The notes under the pieces were generated by a model that ran no database searches, had not been told where the DNA came from, and saw only the letters and a list, made by a program, of their open reading frames with translations. The position numbers and the translations under genes are program-made. From the NCBI RefSeq assembly GCF_040054535.1, contig NC_090779.1:17295001-17359000 (forward strand): a stretch of 64,000 nucleotides of DNA, read 5' to 3'. This document shows, piece by piece, positions 23,645-33,700 of the stretch (its first letter is position 1; every line of letters starts with the position of its first letter). The stretch comes from Antennarius striatus (taxonomy: Eukaryota; Chordata; Actinopteri; Lophiiformes; Antennariidae).

Positions 23645-23944
23645 TTACAACAAAAACACTGTTAGTTAGCATCACCACTGAAGAGAGGATATATTAGAAT
23701 TCAGTGTGAATGTAGAGGGTTAGAAACAGTTGAAAATATAAGGAAATCGTAGATGAGAGTGGGATCACACCTGCTTTCCAAGACTGCTGTGATCTTTTCA
23801 GTTCTTCTCTTTCTCCTGTACCTCCATCATCTATCTCTTACACTGATTCAGGCCCTTGCACAACAAAACTCAGGCTCCTCCTGCGCCTCCTCCCTGTCCT
23901 GATCTCTCTCAGCTTCCTGTCTGACAGGGACAGACGTCTGGCTG

Positions 23945-24995
23945 TTGCTCAACACTTAGACTATTTTTGCGGGGCCTGCTGTGGTACTATGTGGTAGATC
24001 CTCGCTGCTGGGGCCTTGCGAGTCTATAGCATGGGATTCTGTTTCAGAGATTATGATGGTAAGTATACTCTCCTTCATCAGAACCATCTGTCCTCAGGCT
24101 ATCAATGCCTTTTTTAGGTTGTGTCTGTTTTTCTGTCTGTTCTTTTCTTTTACAAGGAGTTCTTCAGGAGATAGGCCATTTTTGTAAGTTTCTATGAAGT
24201 ACACTCAAGAACTTTGCACCTCTCTCAAGCTTCACAGACTGGTCTATCTCTCACTCTTTCCACCTCACAATGTAATACTTTCTCACAGTTTCCTGCACTT
24301 ACCCTGTTCTAGTTTTCACTAGTACCCTGTCACCTGGTTGATGAGTTACACCTCTCACTCGCCTAGTGTATTATTTCTTGCCTTTAGCTGAGGATTTCTG
24401 ACTGTTCACATTTGCTTCTTATTATGCACACCTACTGTAAAACTGCGCGAAGCAACATATTGACTGATTGATTTGCCCTTTACCGATTTATTTCCTCTTT
24501 GAGACTTGCAACCTTCAAACCTTTGCACAGCAGTTGGTGGATTGTATACACGTCGCTTATGGAATTGCTGCTGATAGTCATAAGTCCTCCTTTAAAGGAA
24601 AGAAACTGTACACTAGTGGATGACAGGTGTTTCTCTTCAGCCAGGTGATGCGGCACTAGTGAAAAATCTCTCAGAGAGATGGTGTCAAGGGAAAGGGTGT
24701 TCCTACTGGGAGAAAATAGCACATCGTCAGGTGGAAAGAGTGGGAAATAGACAAGTCTGTAAAGTACAGCCTGAGAGAGGTCGCAAGTTCCTGGATATAG
24801 AAATCTGCAAAAAAAAACACATTCTGAAGAAGAACTCCGTGTGGACATAAATAAGAAACCAAAAAAGAGCCTGGTGACAGATACTTCTGATGAAGAAAGT
24901 GTACATACCATCATAATCTCCGGAAGAGTCCCGTGCCCTAGCAGCAAGGACCTGTAGTATCACAGCAGGCCCCGCAAAAGTATAGTAAGCTTTGT
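23945..24995. repeat. Long imperfect inverted repeat (arms about 23945-24405 and 24578-24995)
   Basis: The left arm reads tttttgcggggcctgctgtg, then gagattatgatggtaagtat, ggagttcttcaggag and cactctttccacctcac. The right arm, in reverse complement, reads cttttgcggggcctgctgtg, then gagattatgatggtatgtac, ggagttcttcttcag and cactctttccacctgac. Collinear similarity continues to about 170 bp of spacer. Arm length and spacing suit a decayed, non-autonomous DNA transposon or an inverted duplication. The open frames in the right arm are not supported as genes. Confidence 0.8.
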
Positions 24996-25151
24996 ACCGA
25001 TGGAGATATGGCAGGAAAAGGGAGGTGATTCTGGGAAAATATGACCACTGTTTGGAAGAAAAACATTTTATTGAATTTATGTTATGGTTCAATTGCTGTT
25101 TATAATCTTGATTATACTGATTATGCTAAATCTACGAATGTGATTCACAGC

Positions 25152-25311
25152 ATGAGTCATCGGATTGATGATGTCATGAAGCTGTGTTGCGAGTTATCTA
25201 CCAATCACCAAATCCAGACCACAGTGAAAGGCTCGGGCAAAGGAGCAGCAGCAGCTGGGGGGCTGGCATTTGCTGGAGGGCTGGTTGGGGGTCCTCTAGG
25301 TATTGCAGTAG
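25152..25311 (+). CDS. c19orf12: c19orf12 first coding exon (residues 1-54)
   Basis: The exon begins [15 protein letters not shown] and ends within the glycine zipper at IAVG, with donor GTAG|GTAAGT splitting Gly54. Confidence 0.9.
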
Positions 25312-26308
25312 GTAAGTGATACAATGCAATGGCAAACTCACTACTGGTGTACATCAGCACAATTGGTTCCGTGAGGTAGTTCTAAGATTAATTTTTCGTA
25401 TGTCATTATTTATTAAATGTTCCTGGTGATTAAAAGTTTACTTGATCAATAGTTAACAGCAAACAGCAAAAAATTCAGAGTTCAGCCTTAATGCTTCCAG
25501 GTAGAAACCTAACCCAGCCAACATTGGCTCCTACATCATTTAGCTCCTACATGGGGACAATAATTTTAAAAAAAAGGAAATAACAAGCAGGTTACATATT
25601 TTTTACATGAAGCATGTACTGTAGTCTACATTGCTGGTTCTAACTTTCAACATGCCCCGAATTGGTGCCGTTGCTGATGGTTGCGAACGTCCCTGTGCAC
25701 ATAAAACACTTTGCATTCGTTTCCTGCTCAGACGTTCGCAGGGATGTGGGTAAAAGAAGGACGAAACTCTGTACATGACGCGTCGACGGGAAAACCACAT
25801 GAAGTCTGACATCAGAGCAAACTGTTCACCTTGTCTTATATGTGCTGAGTTATTTTAACATGACGTGTGAAATCTTAATCTGTGGGGTGTTAATCTATGT
25901 TATGCTGCTCGGTGTGGATTGTAGCAGGAAGGGGAACTACAGTAGTCGTACATGGTGGGACGTGGTATCTATGAATGCTCATATCTTGACAACCGTGTAC
26001 TGTACTTGTCTACAGTATGTCTGAAACCCTGCTTTTCTGCAGGTGGTGCTGTTGGAGGCCTCCTGGGCTGCTGGCTGACAAGTGGACAATTCAAACCACT
26101 ACCTCAGATTATAATGGAACTCAGTCCTCAGCAGCAGCAGAAGCTTTATGGTGATCTTATGGCTATCCTTGGAGACATTCAGTGGACAGATTTGGTTCAG
26201 CTTACTGGACTAGTGATGGGAAATGCAGCGTTAAAACAGCAGCTAACTGGCGCCCTCCTTGGTTATATCACCAAGGAACTCCAGGCGGAGGTGCACTATG
26301 TGGATTAG
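25152..26308 (+). CDS. c19orf12: C19orf12 homologue, glycine-zipper membrane protein (complete, two coding exons)
   Basis: Exons 25152-25311 and 26043-26308 join in phase 1 to give 141 aa, the length of one of the human C19orf12 isoforms. The human protein is linked to mitochondria, ER contact sites and lipid homeostasis and is mutated in the neurodegeneration NBIA4/MPAN. The family pattern is clear: an N-terminal helix ([12 protein letters not shown]), a glycine-zipper hairpin ([15 protein letters not shown] and [19 protein letters not shown], residues 36-72), then the amphipathic C-terminal half with [13 protein letters not shown] (101-113) and the terminal [14 protein letters not shown]. 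The start is chosen because the acceptor TTCACAG at 25144-25150 leaves one base before ATG and the N-terminus then fits the family. Intron 1 (about 2.1 kb) contains a long inverted repeat; intron 2 is 731 bp. Confidence 0.93.
26043..26308 (+). CDS. c19orf12: c19orf12 second coding exon
   Basis: The acceptor TTTCTGCAG leads into [20 protein letters not shown]. The exon runs to TAG after EVHYVD. Confidence 0.94.
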
Positions 26309-26503
26309 TGTCTGGGAATCCTGGCGTGACCCGATTTTGGGGTTTTTTATGCTCAGAAAATTTGTTTTTTTTCTTGAAGAAGATTGCGAACTGATTATGA
26401 ATTTGGAGTTTCTTTAAATGTGAAATTGCAGACTGGAATTGAGTCAAACGCCATCTCCATGGTGACAGGTTACACTGGTACAGAGCTTAGAACATTATTG
26501 TGT

Positions 26504-26656
26504 ATTAAAACCGGTGCATAAGTGGAATAGTTTATTGTTGAAGGTGCACTTGAAGGAGTAACTGCCACACTGATACGGAACTCCTAAACGGCCGATAATC
26601 ATGTATGACTTTAAAAGTTGCTGTGAATTAGCGATTGAGTGCTAAGGTAAAATAAA
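26504..26656 (+). terminator. Candidate polyadenylation signals of c19orf12
   Basis: ATTAAA at 26504-26509 is followed by a GT-rich stretch. A canonical AATAAA at 26651-26656 lies inside the right copy of direct repeat D. Confidence 0.45.
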
Positions 26657-27870
26657 GCAATTTTTGACATTTAAATACAAAGGATGAGATCCAATTGTTT
26701 GCATAAAAAACATTTTTGTAAAAATGTCTTCAGTTAGAGCAGGATTTGAACATCATTTACTGTAAGTGTATTTAAACCTTTTTTGAGCCACAGCACTTTT
26801 TTCACTGAAGTAAAAGTCACGAGGCACACCACCAAACAAAAATCTTACAAAATCACACTTCGGAGCCAAAAAGAATATATATGTAGTCTCTCAACTATAT
26901 TTACACTAATTCAGTGTGAAACCTGGGCCTGTTTATAATCTGTAATATAACAGAACGACCACTGCTGTGGCTCCATCAGCAAAGACACTCGTGTAGTTTT
27001 TCCCACAGAATTCTTCCTGTTCTAATGTGACCAAAAAAACTTCTCTCCTGTTAATTTTTCCGGTAATACCTTGCAAAATAGGAAGTTTTCTCAGATGACG
27101 TCTTAATCCGTAAGAAACTCACATTGGACAAGAGTTGAGCGTGTCCAATATCTGTGGATTTGTTAAGTTGCAATGTAAATTCCTCACTGATCCATATCTT
27201 GTCCAAAAACTCATGAATACATCTGGTAATTGTGCTATCTGAAGTACTTTGGTCATTTGTTTGACTGCTTAAGGGCCAAGCATCTCAATTCCAAAGATTT
27301 GCAGGCAGTGGGAATTCACCGCGCTGCCAGTGAGGGACTTCTTCAAAAACATTTTGTAAAAATGACAGGGAAATTGGCTACCTGCTACCACCTACATGCT
27401 GCCACCTAGTGTTATGTTAAAGTATTACTTTACTCTGCCACTAAAATCCAGGCGACAATTGCATTTTTTGACCAGTTAGGAGAAAGTGGATCATTTCTCA
27501 CGGCACACTTGACTTTCTTTCATGGCGAACTAGTATGCACTGCTACTGTACACTGCTACTGTATGTATATTGTTTATTGAATCACTTTATTTAATGATTT
27601 CATCAGAAAAATGTTAGTTTCCGTTTATTTCTCTGAACCTATTAGAGATATTGCTATATCTGTAGCAATAGCTATCTTACTGCTGTCATTGCTAATGATT
27701 GTCTGCTTGACTTGAGTCCTGAGAAATACATTTCTTTCATTGAAAGTAACAGATGTGCATCCATCTTCTGAACTGATTCAGTAGTTGTCGCGGGGATCTG
27801 GAGCCCATCCCAGCTGGCTTAGGGCATGAGGCAGGGGAAACTCCGAGCGTGATGCCAGTTCACCGCAGAA
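26590..27870 (+). repeat. Direct repeat D, right copy, with fish repeat tail
   Basis: The sequence is collinear with 20952-22090. This copy keeps a segment (catttctcacggcacacttg near 27490) that is absent from the left copy, and lacks the LINE-like piece. It ends in a partial common fish repeat (cccatcccagctggcttagg, then gcatgaggcagggg) at about 27795-27870. Confidence 0.85.
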
Positions 27871-28081
27871 GAAACAGATGTATTACCAATATACTATATT
27901 GGATTACACATAATGTATAAGGTTGTCAGAGGTCGACCTTCACAAGTCTAAATTCTGCAAGTTGTGTGAAATGATCTACTGAAATAGCTGACAGTGGGAA
28001 AACTACACAAATCAAACCATTAAAACTGATTTTCTAGTTTAAAGATGCAATAACATAAAATTTGGTTTTTAAATAAATAGA

Positions 28082-28087
28082 TTTAAT
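28082..28087 (-). terminator. Candidate polyadenylation signal of the Rieske gene
   Basis: ATTAAA on the minus strand lies about 60 nt past the stop codon. This is the only near-canonical hexamer noted close by. Confidence 0.35.
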
Positions 28088-28147
28088 ATCACCCCTAGAT
28101 AAAGCCATTTAAAATTATATACAGAGAAAATAAGACAGCTCCATTAT

Positions 28148-28755
28148 TTATCCCACCATGACAGTATCATCATCAGGAAATTCATAGTAGGGAACCTCCA
28201 GGTTAAGAGGAGCAGGGCCCTTTCGTATTCTTCCTGAAGCATCGTAGTGCAAACCATGGCAAGGACAATGGTATCCTCCAAATTCTCCAGCATTGGCAAT
28301 GTGCACACACCCGAGATGGGTGCACACACCAAGGACGATGACCCAGCGAGGGTTAATCACTCTATCCTTGTCGTGCTGGGGGTCACGAAGCTCCACAATA
28401 TTCACAGCCTCCTCTGTGGCAATATCTTTATCTGTGCGATGGCGGACAAACAGGGGCTTCCCTCTCCACTTGAAGGTCATGTTTTTGCCTTCAGGGATGT
28501 CACAAAGCTTTATCTCAATCTTGAATAAGGCCAGGACATCTGCTGATGCACTCATTGAGGAGACAAACTGGGAGACCAACGTCTTGGCATAGACACCAAC
28601 CGCAGCAGTGGCTCCTGTGACAAGGTAGGAGAACACCCTTCTCCCCTCACTGCTTTCCTGGGAGGACTTGTTTGGATCATTAACTTCATGCCTTCGGTAG
28701 TCTGCAAAGTCAGGGATCTTGACATCTGAGTGGGCAAGTCGAACTCCTCCAGGAG
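28148..28755 (-). CDS. uqcrfs1: Rieske iron-sulfur protein of complex III, mature-protein exon (uqcrfs1-like; exon 1 not found)
   Basis: This exon holds 2 nt plus 201 codons and TAA after a good acceptor (CATCTGTAG). It encodes essentially the whole mature Rieske subunit of the cytochrome bc1 complex, which passes electrons from ubiquinol to cytochrome c1. The order is the matrix N-terminus ([14 protein letters not shown]), a membrane anchor ([18 protein letters not shown]), the hinge ([12 protein letters not shown]), and the soluble [2Fe-2S] domain with both boxes, CTHLGC and CPCHG. The four metal ligands and both disulfide cysteines are present. Two changes stand out: the residue after CPCHG is Leu (codon 28250-28252) where the family has Ser, and the residue after CTHLGCV is His (28301-28303) where Pro is usual. 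The anchor is one residue shorter than typical. The frame has no stop or shift. No presequence exon is recognisable up to the rxylt1 start, so this is either a gene with a diverged exon 1, a divergent paralogue, or a copy losing function. Confidence 0.88.
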
Positions 28756-28898
28756 CTACAGATGAGAGACATAATGCACTTTTATAAAAGGCAGTTGATG
28801 AGAAAACAGGTGAACAATGCAGACCCTTAGAAAAATCGATGAATGTAATTCTATTATGTTATAGCTTCATATTCAGTAATATATTTAACAATGTTGGA

Positions 28899-29238
28899 AT
28901 CCCTCCATCCATTTTCTTGAAGATGATGTTTGTTGCATCTGTCTCGTCTTTTCCACCTTTCGAGTCTCAGGTTTTGTTGGAGGCTGTCCCAGCTGGCTAT
29001 GGGTGAGAGGCGGGGTACACCCTGGACACGTCGCCAGTGCATCGCAAAACCACACGTAGACAAACAGTCGTACATGTCATACAATCACACCTATGGACAA
29101 TTTGGACTGATCAATTCACCTACGTTGCATGATTTTTGTGGTGGGAGGAAGCAAGAGAACCTGGAGAACCCCTTTGGTAGACAAAGGGAGAACATACAAA
29201 CTCCACAGAAAAAACTCGAACCTGGCATTTTCTTGATG
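28899..29238 (+). mobile_element. Common teleost interspersed repeat in the Rieske gene's upstream intron
   Basis: The segment contains ccatccattttcttgaag, then ctggctatgggtgagaggcg, gggtacaccctggacacgtc, gccagtgcatcgcaaaacc, ggtgggaggaagc and gggagaacatacaaactcc. These phrases are shared with 39957-40235 and occur widely in fish genomes. I cannot name the class with certainty. Confidence 0.7.
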
Positions 29239-29504
29239 TGAGGGGAAAGCGCGACTAAAATTATAATACTAATACTTCAGTTTACATAGATGTTTTTACA
29301 TACACCAGTTCCTGGAAGATGCTAAACGCTGTGATTTTCAGACGAGTGGGACAACTGAACATATTCGAAAATTTACATAGTACCAACACATCGACATTTG
29401 TAAGAATTCGTAAAATGTCACTGGGACTGAACACCACGAATACCTCGGGTTGATTATAACCCCATGTCATCCGTCGACCTTGCCAGCAATACACGCTAAG
29501 TCCT

Positions 29505-29911
29505 TACCTCCAAAAAGCACTTTCTTTACCGCATTAAAAGTATCCCCCCCGCAGGTGCGGGAACGATCTTGCTGAGTTTAGAAATGTGTTGTGCACCTTT
29601 CTGTTGTGCCTTACTGGGAACCTTCTCTACTTATACTCAGTTCCGCCCTACGTTAAGGCGTGGTTATGCAGTCTACGGCTCTTACAAAAATTACAGGTGT
29701 TGTTTTGGTGTTGACGTGGTATTAGTTGACGCACCCAACTCAGAAAAAAAAAACATACACAACTGCACTTTTAAATAATCGCGGATAATTTAGTACAGGC
29801 ATGTGACATTGAGTTCTATCGAGGGGTCCTCGTGATGTAAACAAGGGTCCTGGCACAAAATATGGAGACGAACTACACAATGGTAACCTGAGAGAAAACG
29901 AAAGCGATAAA
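29505..29911. promoter_or_regulatory. Short head-to-head interval before rxylt1
   Basis: On the minus strand a good donor (TTTGGAG|GTAAGG, about 29505-29507) ends a possible exon whose last base would join exon 28755 in frame, but that frame has no ATG before a stop. On the plus strand the rxylt1 ATG follows at 29912. The interval is a candidate shared promoter, without a clear TATA box. Confidence 0.3.
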
Positions 29912-30059
29912 ATGAAAATACCGAAAAGAAAGCTATTCCTTTTAATTATTTTTGCTTATGTGGCATTTTCTCTCTATGCTGCATATAATGTTTTCTTCAG
30001 TGCCAAAGTAATCTCTCGCGTTCACAGGGTAGTGAAGAAAGAAAACGGCGCGCCCTCAG
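29912..30059 (+). CDS. rxylt1: rxylt1 exon 1 (tail, signal anchor, start of stem)
   Basis: The exon encodes [19 protein letters not shown] and the rest of the membrane anchor. The donor is CCCTCAG|GTAAAT, phase 1. Confidence 0.93.
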
Positions 30060-30681
30060 GTAAATTCCCGTAACACAACCGTTATCTCATGTACCGCGGA
30101 TACACGGTTAAGATGTTGACGAATAGAATAAACATTCGTTTATTGTTATATCCTACATGAATGAAACAAATCTGTGCTTATTTTGTAAATGGGAACCGTG
30201 TGTTTTGTTTGTAGGTGGTGTCAGGGATGGCGGTGCTGCTCCATTTGTTAATGACGAATGGAACCCATGGGAGGATGAGCAGGTTGAGTACAATTCTGCC
30301 CTCAACAAAAGGAGAGACGCCTTTAAACAGCATTTGGCTTTAATTGACATTAATAAACCTAAAAGACACAAAGTCCAAATCTGGGGGAAAGCTGCTATTG
30401 GTAAGTTACTGCATTACGGGATGTGTACCTGTTGCAGCCTGCAGGCTGTGCTGTGATTGGGCCTTGACAATACAGTCCGTCATTGTGACGGTCTCTATAG
30501 GCTTGTGTGCATTCATACTCACGTGCTTTCTTTTAATGGCTTTATAATCCAATACATAAAGTAAGAGTACTTTCAAAATGCTTTGTTATCCACTACGAGT
30601 GGACTTAATATTAGAAATATACACTAAAACCAAAAATTTATTTTTAAATGTATTAATTTCCTAATTTCCCAATTTTTACAC

Positions 30682-30756
<75 letters not shown>

Positions 30757-33700
30757 TATACAGGTATATATATATATATAGACACTGTATACATGTGTAT
30801 ACAGTATATATACTATAAATGCATATTATATATATACACGTATATATAATATGTATGTAATCATTAATGAACAAGAGCATCTTTATGCACCGCGTCAATA
30901 TTTGTCTTAAACTCAACATGTAAATAAATTAAGTGAGCAAGATAAAAAGATCAACTTTTAAAATGCCAAATACTAAATTAAACTGAACCTCAATCATAAT
31001 TTTGATCGGCTTTAGAGAATCTCTTTGACTCATAATTTATTTTTTATTGAATTAAGATTGCAGTATATTTTGATGGTTCCTGTGAGAATAAAGACAGCTT
31101 CATATGTAAGTGCCTGTTAGTCAGCTGCAATTATTATTATTGTTATTATTATTATCATTATTTATTTTTATTTATTTTTAACTCTTCGTTTCTGCTTGGT
31201 TAATATTTTACATACTTCTATTTCCTTCATCATCAGTATTACACACTCATTTTCTCTTCAGGCCTTTACCTTTGGGAGCATATTTTAGAGGGACCTCTCA
31301 ACCCTACTGACAAGGTAGCACAATGGAGAGAAGGGGAGCTGCAATCAGGAAAGATTGATTTCAGGTAACAAGTTTGCTTTTGATGGGTTAAATATAACTC
31401 CCGTTATATGCTGTAAATTCCTGACAATTGAGCGCACCTGAATATAAGCCACACCAATTACATTTTAAAAGAAAAAAACATTGTACAGTACATATATAGG
31501 CTGGACTGTCTATAAACTGTAGGTGTAGATGTCCAATCGTTGTATGATGAGATATTAACACAGAAATGTTTTTAAAATTAATGGCTGTTTTTTTCTGAAT
31601 AGTGCCCCTAATACAGCAGTAAAAAACATCTTGTCATGAATTCATTGATGTCATGGGGTGTGCATAATGTGCAAAATGTCTGTTCAATATCATGGTAGTG
31701 TCTTCTTCTGAGCATTATCTCTTCTGCGTGTCTGTCTCGCTCTTGCGCTTCTTGCTAGGGTGTTCCCTGGAGCCCAGAAAAATCTATAGCTTAGCCACAT
31801 CATTGTTTAAGCTGCAGGGTTCAAAGTGTGTGAAAAAAGTAGCGGCTCGTATGTGAGAATTTACTGTAATAACTACCAGCGATACCTACCCAGTAAGAGC
31901 ACTAATTTACTGTCTCTCTTCAATCCCTTGTTTCCTTTCCCTCTTAAGTTTTTACACAGGACCAGCTGTAGTCCAGGGTCATGTTCCTATGGATATGAAC
32001 ACCCTGGTTCTGATACTGAATGGTCGTGAGCAGCAGAAAGTTTCTTATTCCACACGGTGGCTGGAACATGTCCAGTCTATGGTGCAGTCCCACACAATAT
32101 CCCATGTGGCTGTAGTCCTTCTTGGCAATGAGCATTGTGACAACGAGTGGATTGGCCCCTACTTAAAGAGAAATGGTGGCTTTGTGGAGCTGCTGTTTCT
32201 GGTGTATGACAGCCCCTGGGTCAATGACAAGGATGTCTTCCAGTGGCCTCTTGGTGTTGCCACGTATGTCTCTTTGTAGTAGACCTTCATGTGTGCATCA
32301 ATATTGATTAATATATCAAATTCTTAGCAGGTTGTTCATTGCACACATGGACAAAATTGGTAGTACCCTTCTCTTAATGAAAGAAAAACCCACAATGGTC
32401 ACTGACTCAACTTGAAACTGAGAAAAGTAATAAAAAATAAAAATTTACTGAAGATTAACCAATGAAAATTAGACATTGCTTTTGAATTATGGTTCAATAG
32501 GATAATTTCAGAAAAGCAAACTAATGAAACAGGCCCGAACAAAAATGATGGTACCTTCAACTTAGTACAGGTATTTTGTTGCATGAGTTTTCTGATATGC
32601 AACACATTTCTCTCCAGAATGCCTGGATAGTCTTAAGATTTCCTTGATCCTAGAAAGATTCAAGACACTCTGCGCCACATTCAGCAAAGCAGCCCAAGAA
32701 CATAACTGAGCCTCCATGTTTCACAGTAAGGAAAGTGTTCTTTTCTTAGTACACTTTTGTGTATTGAAACATAGAGCTGATTTGTTTTGCCAAAAAGTTC
32801 CACTTTTGTCTCATTTGTCCAAAGGACATTCCCCCAGAAGCTTTGTGGGTTGGCAGTAGGCATTGTGGCAAATTCCACTCTTGCCTTCTTGTGATGTACT
32901 TTCAACAGTGGTGTCCTCCTTGCTTGTCTCCCATGAGCCCACTTTGGCTTAAACAATGACATATTATGTGATCGAACACACTAATTTCTGTGGAGGTTGC
33001 TCTGTGCTCTGGTTACCATTTGTATTATCCGTCTCTTCAATCTGTCATCATTTTTTCTTTTATGGTCAGGTTAGAGTCCTGTGGACCTTAAAATTCTGAA
33101 TAATGTGTGCAATTGTAGTCAAAGGAACATCAAGCTGCTAGGAAACGGTCTTATAGCCTCTACCTTTAACATACTTGTCTTTAATTGTCCAATCTATTCT
33201 CCTGAGACAACTCTCCTTCCCTTCCTGTGGTCCATGTTCAATCTCGCCATGTCATTAAACAGCACAGTGACTATTTGTCACCCTTTAAATCGGCAGACTG
33301 ACTGAATACAAGTTTGAAGACTAATTAGAGGACACATCTTAGTTTATCATGTCCTGATGTTCAAATTATTTTCAATCTTTTGTAGTTGAACAATCATTTT
33401 TGTTCGGGCCTTTTTCATTATTTTTTTAATTATTCTTTTGAACCACAATTAAAAGCAATGTCTGATTTTTAGTAGTCAAAATTTCAGAAAATTTGTAATA
33501 ATTATTATTTTTGTTAGTTTCAAGTTGTTTCCGTGACTATTGTGGGTTTTTCTATCATTAAGAATGGGGTACCAACAATCTTGTCCATGTGTGTAAAAGA
33601 AAAATACAGTACTCTCCAACATGTTCTGACATGACTGTCTCTGTAGTTACAGGCAGTTTCCTATGATCAGGCCCAATGCTCAACTGATCACATCAAGCAG

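Noticed and set aside
24480-24947. 155-codon minus-strand frame in c19orf12 intron 1
   Set aside because: It falls entirely within the right arm of the inverted repeat; the matching left arm has different frames, so coding constraint is not shown.
28293-28592. 99-codon plus-strand frame
   Set aside because: Shadow of the Rieske exon on the opposite strand.
29282-29494. 70-codon minus-strand frame considered as the Rieske presequence exon
   Set aside because: It lacks the Arg/Ser/Ala-rich presequence character and the known MSLAARSG-like start, and has no donor in the right phase.
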